Source of the DNA: Micromonospora sp. NBC_00421
Lineage (GTDB): Bacteria > Actinomycetota > Actinomycetes > Mycobacteriales > Micromonosporaceae
Assembly: GCF_036017915.1 (NCBI RefSeq)
Contig: NZ_CP107929.1
Location: 6,437,001-6,501,000, forward strand
Length of the DNA: 64,000 nucleotides
Direction of reading: 5' to 3'
The position numbers were made by a program, and so were the translations under genes. The first letter of the stretch is position 1. Each line of letters starts with the position of its first letter. The notes under the pieces were generated by a model. That model did not search any database. It was not told where the DNA came from and worked only from the letters and a program-made list of their open reading frames with translations. Of this stretch, positions 34,307-41,947 are shown one piece after another.

Positions 34307-36025
34307 TCAACGCACCACCCGGGCCGGTGAGGCGGCGCTCTCGTTCCACACCCGGTCCAGTGCGGTCATCTGGTAGGTGTACGTCCGGCCGGGTGTCGCG
34401 GTGGGATCCACCCAGGACTGCGACCGCCCCGGGGTGGCCCGGACGGTGCCGACGAGGTGTGCCGCGTCGGCCCGGTCGCACCCGTCGACCCGACCGGCCC
34501 CGTCGAAGCGGTAGACCGCGTACGACGTGGCGGTGCCGAGCGGGCCCTTACCGTCGGCCGGTCCACGCCAGCGCAGCCGTACCCCGTCGGCGGTCCGCTC
34601 GGCCCGGGTCAGCACCGGGCGCGGCAGCGGCTTCGCCGGCAGGTGCGGCATGGGCGGCACCAGCGCCGGCCGGGAGTAGTGCGCGGCGGCGTAGGCGCTC
34701 GTCGCGCCGAGCCGGTCGGCCCGCACCTGGACGGCGGAGAAGTGCACGTTGCCGAGCACCTCCGGGTACGACCGGTTGAGCGTCAGGTGGTCCGACAGCT
34801 CCTGCGGGTTCATCCAGTACGTGCCGTAGGTCGGATCACCGCTCTTGTAGTCCGCCTGACCGACGTAGAGCTGCACCCGGGTGCCGCGTACGGTCTGCGC
34901 CCACCAGGGCACAAGTCGGGCGTAGTCGGCAGCCGGGTACTGGCCGATGTACCAGTAGAGCTGCGGCACGACGTAGTCGATCCACTCCTGCCTGACCCAC
35001 CTGCGGGTGTCGGCGGAGATGATGTCGTACGACTGGCTGCCGGTGGTGTCCGAACCGTCCGGGTCGGCGCTGGCGTTGCGCCAGATGCCGAACGGGCTGA
35101 CCCCGAATTTCACCCACGGCTTCGCCGCCTTGATCCTGGTCCCCATCTCCTGGATCAGCAGGTCGATGTTGTCCCGCCGCCAGGCGGCCCGGTCGGTGAA
35201 CCCCCTGTGGTACGCGGCGAAGGTGGCGTCGTCGGGCACCTGGTAGCTACCGCTCGGGTACGGGTAGAAGTAGTCGTCGAAGTGCACGGCGTCGACGTCG
35301 TACCGGGAGACGGCGTCCATGATCGCGGTCTGGACGAACTCGCGGACCTCGGGGACGCCCGGGTCGTAGTAGAGCCGGCTGCCCGCGACGCCGGCCGGCG
35401 GGTAGGCGAACGCCCACCCGGGATGCCGCCGGGCCGGGTGGTCCGGGGCGAGCTGTGCCAGGTCCGCCCCCGCGCCGCCGGGTGCCGGCATGGAGATCCG
35501 GTACGGGTTGAACCAGGCGTGGAACTCCAGGTTCCGTCGGTGCGACTCGGCGACCAGGAAGGCCAGCGGATCCCAGCCCGGGTCCTGCCCGCGTACCCCG
35601 GTCAGATACTCCGACCACGGCTCGTACCCCGACGGCCAGAACGCGTCGGCGGTGGGGCGGACCTGGACCACCACCGCGTTGTGGTGCAGCCGTTGCGCCA
35701 GGTCGAGCCAGCCCCGGTACTCCGCCTGCTGGGCGGCGACCCGGTCGGGGGCGGTCCGGGAGTCCGCGCTCGGCCAGTCGATGTTCACCACCGACGAGAT
35801 CCACATCGCCCGGAACTGCCGCTTCGGCACCGCCGGATCCACCGCACAGCCCCCACCGCCGGTGCCACCCGTCCCGGCTGTGCGACTGGTGACCCCGCCC
35901 CCATCCCCCGACCCGCTCCCCACCCCGCTCCCCACCGCGGCACCCCCCGCCCCCGCCCCACTCCCGACCAGCCCACCAACCAGTGCCAGAACCAACCCAG
36001 CCACACCCCACTGCGTCACTCCCAC
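34307..36025 (-). CDS. Secreted glycosyl hydrolase-like protein (GHL10) with C-terminal Fn3-like domain
   Basis: 572-residue exported protein. An N-terminal hydrophobic segment (TQWGVAGLVLALVGGLVGSG) is followed by a Gly/Ser linker and a TIM-barrel domain of the glycosyl-hydrolase-like 10 family (about 70-400): FRAMWISSVVNIDWPS, VVQVRPTADAFWPS, FHAWFNPYRI, DAVHFDDYFYPYPSG, KFGVSPFGIWRN, IDYVVPQLYWYIGQY. The C-terminus (about 470-572) is Fn3-like, ending YTYQMTALDRVWNESAAS. It may process an envelope or plant polysaccharide. The GTG at 36025 follows AAGGGAGA. Confidence 0.88.
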   Translation of the reverse strand: MGVTQWGVAGLVLALVGGLVGSGAGAGGAAVGSGVGSGSGDGGGVTSRTAGTGGTGGGGCAVDPAVPKRQFRAMWISSVVNIDWPSADSRTAPDRVAAQQAEYRGWLDLAQRLHHNAVVVQVRPTADAFWPSGYEPWSEYLTGVRGQDPGWDPLAFLVAESHRRNLEFHAWFNPYRISMPAPGGAGADLAQLAPDHPARRHPGWAFAYPPAGVAGSRLYYDPGVPEVREFVQTAIMDAVSRYDVDAVHFDDYFYPYPSGSYQVPDDATFAAYHRGFTDRAAWRRDNIDLLIQEMGTRIKAAKPWVKFGVSPFGIWRNASADPDGSDTTGSQSYDIISADTRRWVRQEWIDYVVPQLYWYIGQYPAADYARLVPWWAQTVRGTRVQLYVGQADYKSGDPTYGTYWMNPQELSDHLTLNRSYPEVLGNVHFSAVQVRADRLGATSAYAAAHYSRPALVPPMPHLPAKPLPRPVLTRAERTADGVRLRWRGPADGKGPLGTATSYAVYRFDGAGRVDGCDRADAAHLVGTVRATPGRSQSWVDPTATPGRTYTYQMTALDRVWNESAASPARVVR

Positions 36026-36348
36026 ACCCCGTCTCCCTTCATCAGATCCCGCGGCCCCGCTCCCGCGGCCCCGCTCCCGCGGCCCCGCTCCCGCGGCCCC
36101 GCCTGTCCCGCGGCCCCGCCTGCTGCCCGGTGATCAAGAGGTTTACGTCAATCTTCGCGCGACGGATGACGCAAACCTCTTGATCATCGGAGGCGAGTCT
36201 GGGTGGGTGACCGAAAGTGGTTGGGAGGGGGCTCTGGGTCAGAGGGGGCGGGGGTGGGGTGGGTGGATTGGCGGGGGTGCTGGTTGGGTAGCAACGCGCG
36301 GCACCGGTCGTCAGCGGGGCGGTCGCGGTGGTGGGAGGGGTGAGCGCA
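36026..36348. other. Divergent intergenic region containing palindrome copy 2
   Basis: 323 bp between the GHL10 gene and the permease gene. The left part (36050-36125) is repeated CCCGCGGCCCCGCT-type sequence, the centre is the palindromic element (36131-36186), and the right part (36195-36300) is G-rich with runs such as GGGGGCGGGGGTGGGGTGGG. No gene is supported. Confidence 0.7.
36131..36186. repeat. 56-bp palindromic repeat element, copy 2 (inverted relative to copy 1)
   Basis: Left arm TGATCAAGAGGTTTACGTCA (36131-36150), a 16-base loop, right arm TGACGCAAACCTCTTGATCA (36167-36186). The A/G difference that distinguishes the arms is exchanged relative to copy 1 (6624-6679), so the two copies are in opposite orientation. 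The loop has the same length but largely different sequence. Again the left flank is C-rich and the right flank G-rich. Confidence 0.9.
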
Positions 36349-37845
36349 GTGTCCGTGCTGCGAACCAAACCGATCAAGGACGTGGTTGCCCAGGGCAACG
36401 CCGACGGCAGCGACGGAAGCCCCGGCCTGAAACGCCGGCTCGGTGCGCGCGACCTCACCGGCTTCGGCATCGGCATCGTGATCGGCACCGGCATCTTCAC
36501 CCTCACCGGCATCGAGGCGCGGGACAGCGCCGGGCCGGGCGTGGTGATCTCGTTCGCCATCGCCGGGACGGTCGCCCTGCTCGCCGCCCTCTGCTACGCC
36601 GAGCTGGCGTCCAGCGTGCCGACCGCCGGCAGCGCCTACACCTACGCGTACGCCACGATGGGCGAGATCGTCGCCTGGATCATCGGATGGGACCTGCTGC
36701 TGGAGTTCGCGCTCGGCGCGGCGGTGGTGGCCCGGGGCTGGTCCGGTTACCTGGCCGAGCTGTTCGGCCTGCCGAGCGCCTGGTTCGCCGAAGAGGGCAG
36801 CGTGGTCAACCTCGGCGCGATCGGCATCGTGCTGCTGCTCGGCGTGGTGGCCATCATCGGCATCCGCGAGTCCGCCCGGATCACCAACCTGCTGGTCCTG
36901 GTGAAGGTCGCGATCTGCGTCTTCGTCGTGGTCGCCGGGCTGTTCTTCGTGAAGGCCGCCAACCTCAGCCCGTTCATCCCGCCGGCCGAGCCGGCCGGTG
37001 CCGGTGACGACGGGATCAAGCAGCCGGTCGTCCAGGCGATCTTCGGGGTGGAGCCGTCCGTCTTCGGCTTCGTCGGGGTGCTCAGTGCCGCCGCGGTGGT
37101 CTTCTTCGCGTATACCGGCTTCGAGGCGGTGGCGAACCTGGGCGAGGAGACCCGGCGGCCCAAGCGGGACCTGACCCTGGGGTTGTTCGGCACCCTGTTG
37201 ATCTCCACCGCGCTCTACATCGGCGTCTCGCTGGTCGTGGTGGGCATGGTGCCGTACGGCGAGATCGACAGGGGTGCCCCGATCGCCGCGGCCTTCAACG
37301 CGGTCGGTGCGAGCTGGGCCGGGGTGCTGGTCTCCATCGCCGCCGTCGCCGGCCTGACCAGCGTGATCCTGGTCGACCTGGTGGCCATGGGCCGGATCGG
37401 CTTCGCCATCGCCCGGGACGGGCTGCTCCCGCCCGCCGTCGCCAGGATCCACCCGCGCTGGGGTACGCCCTACCGGATCTCCGCGGTGATGACCGTGGCG
37501 GTGGCGCTGCTCGCCGGGTTCCTGCCGCTGTCCGCCCTGGCCGACCTGGTCAGCATCGGCGCTCTCTGCGCCTTCATGATCGTCTCGATCGCGGTGCCGA
37601 TCCTGCGCCGCAAGCGCCCCGACCTGGAGCGGCCGTTCCGGGTCCCGTTCTCCCCGGTGCTGCCGATCTTCACCGCGCTGGCCTGCCTCTACCTGACGCT
37701 CAACCTGTCGATCGAGACCTGGATCAGGTTCCTCATCTGGATGGTGCTCGGCGCGGTCATCTACTTCGGCTACGGCTACCGGCGCAACCGCCTCGCCACC
37801 CGCGAAGCCGACGAGGACCGCACCTCGGAACCGGCCTCGGCCTGA
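36349..37845 (+). CDS. APC-family amino acid permease
   Basis: Amino acid transporter in the cytoplasmic membrane, 498 residues, about 12 predicted membrane segments. Family features are FGIGIVIGTGIFTLTGIEA in the first unwound helix, GSAYTYAYATMGEIVAWIIG, FFAYTGFEAVANLGEETRRP and a charged tail. It is most like the cationic amino acid transporter branch. Several in-frame GTG codons exist; 36349 (VSVLRTKP) is preferred because GGAGGGG lies about 8 nt upstream. The substrate is not determined. Confidence 0.88.
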   Translation: MSVLRTKPIKDVVAQGNADGSDGSPGLKRRLGARDLTGFGIGIVIGTGIFTLTGIEARDSAGPGVVISFAIAGTVALLAALCYAELASSVPTAGSAYTYAYATMGEIVAWIIGWDLLLEFALGAAVVARGWSGYLAELFGLPSAWFAEEGSVVNLGAIGIVLLLGVVAIIGIRESARITNLLVLVKVAICVFVVVAGLFFVKAANLSPFIPPAEPAGAGDDGIKQPVVQAIFGVEPSVFGFVGVLSAAAVVFFAYTGFEAVANLGEETRRPKRDLTLGLFGTLLISTALYIGVSLVVVGMVPYGEIDRGAPIAAAFNAVGASWAGVLVSIAAVAGLTSVILVDLVAMGRIGFAIARDGLLPPAVARIHPRWGTPYRISAVMTVAVALLAGFLPLSALADLVSIGALCAFMIVSIAVPILRRKRPDLERPFRVPFSPVLPIFTALACLYLTLNLSIETWIRFLIWMVLGAVIYFGYGYRRNRLATREADEDRTSEPASA

Positions 37846-37886
37846 CTCCCCGTCGGGTGCCGGCCACGCCGTTCCCTCCGACCGGC

Positions 37887-37945
37887 ACCCGACCCGCCCG
37901 CTCGACCCGCCCGGTACCCGACCCGCCCGCTCGACCCCGCCCGGT
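37887..37945. repeat. About 29-bp tandem duplication
   Basis: Two adjacent copies of ACCCGACCCGCCCGCTCGAC followed by C(C)CGCCCGGT, at 37887-37915 and 37916-37945, differing by one C. They lie between the convergent permease and arabinofuranosidase genes, in a 193-bp gap with no gene. Confidence 0.8.
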
Positions 37946-38038
37946 ACCCGGCTCCGACCGCGCCCGGCATCCGGGCCCTGACAGGGTGGGTGGCGGCCCG
38001 GGGGCGGCGCTGCTCCCCGCCGGGCTGCCCGGGTGTGG

Positions 38039-39550
38039 TCAGGGCTGCGGTGCGAAGCGCAGCACGTTCCAGGAGATTGCCGGCAGGCGTACCGAGCAGC
38101 GCCCGCCGTCGGAGGTGGTGGTGGGTAGTTCCCGGGGCGTCACCCGGTCGGGTTCGGCCTCGGTGTTGACCGCCTCCGGGTCGTCACCGGCGGCGAGGCT
38201 GAGATGCTGTACCGGGTGCAGCCCGGACAGGCCACGCAGGTCGAGATCCAGCGGAAGGTCTTCGGCGCTCCGGTTGACCGCGAACACGACCAACTCGCCG
38301 GATTCCTCGTCGTGCAGGGCGACGGTGTCCAGCACCGGCACGTCGCCGTACCGCTTCGTCTCGTAGTGCGGCGAGACCGGCTCGGTCCGCAGCACGGTGC
38401 CCCTGGCGTACCGGGCGGTCAGGGCGAACGGGTGGAAGATGCTCTGCCGCCAGGCCGGTCCGCCGGTGCGGGTACGGATCGGGGCGATCACGTTGGCGAG
38501 CTGGGCCTGGGCGGCGACACCGACCCGGTCGGCGTGCCGGAGCAGGGTGATCAGCAGGTCGCCGACCACCACCGCGTCGACGGCGGTGTAATCGTCCTCG
38601 ATCAGCGCGGGCGCCTCGACCCAGCCGCGCCGGTCCAGGTCGTGCTGGAGGCGGGACTGGTACCAGACGTTCCACTCGTCGAAGGAGATCTTCAGCTTGC
38701 GGGTCTGGCGCAGCCGGGCGGCCACGTGGTCGGCGGTGGCGACCACCTCGGTGATGAAATGGTCCATGTCGACGGCGGAGGCGAGGATGCTGGCCCGGTC
38801 GCCGTCGGTCGGGTCGTAGTAGGAGTGCGCGGAGATGAAGTCGACGTGCTCGTAGGTGTGTTCCAGCACTGTCGCCTCCCAGGAGGCGAAGGTGGGCATG
38901 CCCCGGCCGGAGCTGCCGCAGGCGACCAGGCTGATCGACGGGTCGATCAGCTTCATCGCCCGTGCGGTCTCGGCGGCGAGCCGGCCGTACTCCTCGGCGG
39001 TCTTGTGACCGACCTGCCAGGGGCCGTCCAGCTCGTTGCCGAGACACCACAACCGCACCCCGTACGGCTGCTCAGCGCCGTGCCGGCGGCGCAGGTCGGA
39101 CAGCCGGGTGCCGCCCGGGTGGTTGGCGTACTCCAGCAGGTCGCACGCCTCCTGCACGCCCCGGGTGCCGAGGTTGACCGCCATCATCGGCTCGATCTCG
39201 GCGGCGGCGGCCCAGGTCATGAACTCGTCGAGGCCGAACGCGTTGGTCTCGACGGTCTTCCAGGCCAGGTCCAGCCGGCGGGGCCGGTCGGCGGCCGGGC
39301 CGACGCCGTCCTCCCAGCGGTAGCCGGAGACGAAGTTGCCGCCGGGGTAGCGGACCACCGAGACGCCCAGCTCCCGGGTCAGCGCCAGCACGTCACGGCG
39401 CAGGCCGAGCGGATCGGCCTCGGGGTGGCCCGGCTCGTAGATGCCGCCGTACACGCAGCGGCCCATGTGTTCGACGAAGGAGCCGAAGATCCGTCGGTCC
39501 ACCGGACCGATCGTGAACGCCGGATCGATCGTCAACCGGGCTGTACGCAC
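38039..39550 (-). CDS. Alpha-N-arabinofuranosidase (GH51)
   Basis: Releases terminal arabinofuranose from arabinoxylan or arabinan. 503 residues, typical of intracellular GH51 enzymes and without signal peptide: SFVEHMGRCVYGGIYEP, VVRYPGGNFVSGYRWEDGVG, LWCLGNELDGPWQ (acid/base Glu), FISAHSYY, KISFDEWNVWYQ (nucleophile Glu), and a C-terminal beta domain. The GTG at 39550 follows GAGGAAAGG at rather long spacing. It is divergent from a LacI-family gene, with a palindromic operator between. Confidence 0.95.
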   Translation of the reverse strand: MRTARLTIDPAFTIGPVDRRIFGSFVEHMGRCVYGGIYEPGHPEADPLGLRRDVLALTRELGVSVVRYPGGNFVSGYRWEDGVGPAADRPRRLDLAWKTVETNAFGLDEFMTWAAAAEIEPMMAVNLGTRGVQEACDLLEYANHPGGTRLSDLRRRHGAEQPYGVRLWCLGNELDGPWQVGHKTAEEYGRLAAETARAMKLIDPSISLVACGSSGRGMPTFASWEATVLEHTYEHVDFISAHSYYDPTDGDRASILASAVDMDHFITEVVATADHVAARLRQTRKLKISFDEWNVWYQSRLQHDLDRRGWVEAPALIEDDYTAVDAVVVGDLLITLLRHADRVGVAAQAQLANVIAPIRTRTGGPAWRQSIFHPFALTARYARGTVLRTEPVSPHYETKRYGDVPVLDTVALHDEESGELVVFAVNRSAEDLPLDLDLRGLSGLHPVQHLSLAAGDDPEAVNTEAEPDRVTPRELPTTTSDGGRCSVRLPAISWNVLRFAPQP

Positions 39551-39610
39551 CTGGGTGCCACCTTTCCTCGACCTGCTCCGTGACTGCGGTCACGGCGTAC
39601 CAGGCGTTCC

Positions 39611-39634
39611 TACAACGTTGCAACCAACGTTGTA
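39611..39634. promoter_or_regulatory. LacI-type operator between arabinofuranosidase and lacI-family genes
   Basis: TACAACGTTG (39611-39620), CAAC, CAACGTTGTA (39625-39634) is a perfect 10-bp inverted repeat, and each half itself contains the AACGTT core of LacI-family sites. It probably binds the divergent regulator and controls both promoters. Confidence 0.8.
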
Positions 39635-39651
39635 AAGGGCTTGTTACGCGA

Positions 39652-39657
39652 TAGGGT
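39652..39657 (+). promoter_or_regulatory. Candidate -10 of the lacI-family gene
   Basis: TAGGGT lies about 18 bp after the operator and about 30 bp before the GTG; GGGGGAGG at 39669-39677 is the ribosome site. Confidence 0.45.
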
Positions 39658-39686
39658 CCTGAGTCGGAGGGGGGAGGTGGCAGATC

Positions 39687-40688
39687 GTGCGGCACAGACT
39701 GAAGGACGTGGCCGAACGGGCCGGGGTGTCGGTCAAGACCGTGTCGAACGTGGTCAACGGCTACCAGCACGTCCGACCGGACACCCGGGCCCGGGTCGAG
39801 GCGGCCATCGCCGAACTCCGCTACCGGCCCAACCTGTCCGCCCGCAACCTGCGCAAGGGCCGTACCGGGGTGATCGCCCTCGCCGTGCCGGAGCTGGACA
39901 TCCCGTACTTCGCCGAACTGGCCCGGCACGTGGTCGCCGCCGCCGTCGACCACGGCTGGACGGTGCTCATCGACCAGACCGGTGGCGGCCCCGAACAGGA
40001 ACGGGCGGCCGCCATCGGCATCGGCGACCACATGATCGACGGGCTGATCTTCAGCCCGTTGTCGCTGAACGCCGACGACCTCGCCGGCCTGGACGGCATG
40101 CCGATGGTGCTGCTCGGCGAGCGGGTGGACCACGGCCCCGCCGACCACGTGGTGATCGACAACGTGACCGCGGCCCGGGAGATGACCGCCCACCTGATCG
40201 GCCTCGGCCGCCGCCGGATCGCCGCCATCGGCTCACAACGCACCCCCGAGGGTGCGAGCGCCCGACTCCGGCTGGCCGGCTACACCGCCGCCCTGACCGA
40301 GGCCGGCCTCGGGTACGACGAGAGCCTGGTCGCCCCCGCCCCGGCCTGGCACCGGGCCGACGGGGCCGCCGCCATGCGCCACCTGCTCGCCTCCGGGGCC
40401 CGCCCCGACGCGGTCTTCTGCTTCAACGACACCCTCGCCCTCGGCGCGCTCCGCGCCCTGCACGAGGCCGGCCTCCGGGTCCCCGCCGACGTCGCCGTCG
40501 CCGGTTTCGACGACATCGAGGACGGGCGGTTCAGCGTCCCCACCCTGACCACCGTCGCCCCGGACAAGGAACGGATCGCCCGGCTCGCCGTCGATCTGCT
40601 CGCCGGCCGGCTGGACGGCGACCGGGACGCGCCGCCCCGGGAACTCACCGCCCCGCACCGGCTGACCCCCCGCGAGAGCACCGCCTGA
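39687..40688 (+). CDS. LacI-family transcriptional repressor
   Basis: 333-residue repressor, probably of the divergent arabinofuranosidase gene. The N-terminal HTH is RLKDVAERAGVSVKTVSNVVNGYQHV, the hinge RPNLSARNLRKGRTGVIAL, and the rest is the periplasmic-binding-like effector domain (PELDIPYFAELARHV, DAVFCFNDTLALGALRAL, VAVAGFDDIEDGRF). The GTG start is supported by a strong ribosome site. The effector is presumably an arabinose-containing sugar, by context only. Confidence 0.93.
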   Translation: MRHRLKDVAERAGVSVKTVSNVVNGYQHVRPDTRARVEAAIAELRYRPNLSARNLRKGRTGVIALAVPELDIPYFAELARHVVAAAVDHGWTVLIDQTGGGPEQERAAAIGIGDHMIDGLIFSPLSLNADDLAGLDGMPMVLLGERVDHGPADHVVIDNVTAAREMTAHLIGLGRRRIAAIGSQRTPEGASARLRLAGYTAALTEAGLGYDESLVAPAPAWHRADGAAAMRHLLASGARPDAVFCFNDTLALGALRALHEAGLRVPADVAVAGFDDIEDGRFSVPTLTTVAPDKERIARLAVDLLAGRLDGDRDAPPRELTAPHRLTPRESTA

Positions 40689-40790
40689 CAGAGCGGCCTC
40701 CCGCGACGTGCCCTCTCACCTGACCCCGCCGGACCCGCCTCCCGTCGCTCCGCCGGAGCAGTCGGGCCGTCGGCACCGTCGCCCGGCCTG

Positions 40791-41516
40791 TCAGTCGAAG
40801 AAGCGGGCCAGGTGGGCCGGGTTTTCCGGTGGTGCGTCGGAGGGCAGCGGGGTGAGGTCGGCGAAGATCGACGCCCCGTCGCAGCCGGCGTGCAGCGGAT
40901 GCCAGCGCGGGGTGCCCGGCGGGCGCTGCCCGCAGATCCCCTTGATCGTCTGCACGTCCAGCAGCCGGACGTGGGTCGGGTCGGCCACCGCGTTGACATG
41001 CCCCCACCAGGGGCTCATCACGTGCAGCACCCCACCCGGCCGGAGCACCCGGTGGCACTCGTCAAGAAGCGGCAGGAAATCGATCAGGTGCTCCAGGATG
41101 TGCACGGTGAAGAGGACGTCGACGGAGCCGTCGGCCAGCGGCAGCGACCCGGACAGGTCCGCCACCGCGTCCACCCCGGGGGCCGGGAAGATGTCCAGCC
41201 CCAGGTTCGCCGGGTACTGCTTCTGCCCGCCGCAGCCCAGGTCCACCACCACCGGATCCCGGCCGCCGACCCGCACCCGCCCCCACACGCCGTACACCCC
41301 GGCCAGCCGGCCGACCAGCTCGCGGACCAGCCGCAACTGATCCGGCTCGGCCACCTCGCCGCTCAGGTGGGCGACCCCCCGGTCGAACCGCACCTCGACC
41401 GCGAGCCCGCGTAACCGCTCGTCGTGGCGGGCCTGCTCGGCCCAGGCCGCGTCGAGGAACCCGTCGAGCGCCCGCAGCCGTTCGGCCGAGGGCGGTGCCT
41501 GCGCCAATGCGACCAT
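40791..41516 (-). CDS. Fusion of BON-like domain and SAM-dependent methyltransferase
   Basis: 241 residues. The N-terminal part (about 30-85: VEVRFDRGVAHLSGEV, LRLVRELVGRLAGVYGVWGR) has the alternating pattern of a BON domain, normally membrane- or lipid-associated. The C-terminal part (about 90-235) is a class I methyltransferase with VVVDLGCGGQKQYPANLGLD (motif I), DVLFTVHILEHLIDFLP and HRVLRPGGVLHVMSP. The substrate is unknown. The ATG at 41516 has GGGAGG upstream; a longer frame has no ribosome site. Confidence 0.8.
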   Translation of the reverse strand: MVALAQAPPSAERLRALDGFLDAAWAEQARHDERLRGLAVEVRFDRGVAHLSGEVAEPDQLRLVRELVGRLAGVYGVWGRVRVGGRDPVVVDLGCGGQKQYPANLGLDIFPAPGVDAVADLSGSLPLADGSVDVLFTVHILEHLIDFLPLLDECHRVLRPGGVLHVMSPWWGHVNAVADPTHVRLLDVQTIKGICGQRPPGTPRWHPLHAGCDGASIFADLTPLPSDAPPENPAHLARFFD

Positions 41517-41595
41517 GGCCACCTCCCGCCGGCCGTTACCCGCTCCCCGGCCCGACACACCCACCCGATCGGGGCTGCTGCCTGCGCAGCAGCGG

Positions 41596-41910
41596 TCAGC
41601 CGCCGGTGCGGCGGGTGGGCCGGCCGACGCCCCGGATGCGTTGCCGGGGAGCGCCGGCAACCTTCGGCCGCTTGAGGTGGTAGCGGTGCAGTTCGTTGTG
41701 GCCCTCCAGGGACGGGTCCTCGCTCATCCCGACGAGTTCCCAACCCTGGTCGCCGGCCCGGTTCAGGTGGGCCAGCGCGGTGTCGCCGTAGGCGGTCACG
41801 TCGACCATCGAGCCGTCCGGGCCGTACCAGACGAAGACGACCTCCCAGCTGAGGTCGGAGGCGGTCGGCTGGCGACGGCGCACCAGCAGCGCGTACTCCC
41901 ACTTGAGCAT
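41596..41910 (-). CDS. Conserved hypothetical protein, 104 residues
   Basis: The compact N-terminal part (LKWEYALLVRRRQP, WEVVFVWYGPDGSMVDVTAYGD, LAHLNRAGDQGWELVGMSED) looks like the small beta-rich proteins with a GWELVG-type motif found in many bacteria. The C-terminus is basic. No function can be assigned. The ATG at 41910 is the natural start. It lies downstream of the ABC-F gene on the same strand. Confidence 0.72.
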   Translation of the reverse strand: MLKWEYALLVRRRQPTASDLSWEVVFVWYGPDGSMVDVTAYGDTALAHLNRAGDQGWELVGMSEDPSLEGHNELHRYHLKRPKVAGAPRQRIRGVGRPTRRTGG

Positions 41911-41947
41911 GACCCATTGTCACCCGGCGGTCATCAGGCGGCGTGGA

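Noticed and set aside
36131..36186. Simple transcription terminators as an explanation for the palindromic element
   Set aside because: Copy 2 lies between two divergent gene starts, where no transcript should end, and the arms are far more conserved than a terminator needs.
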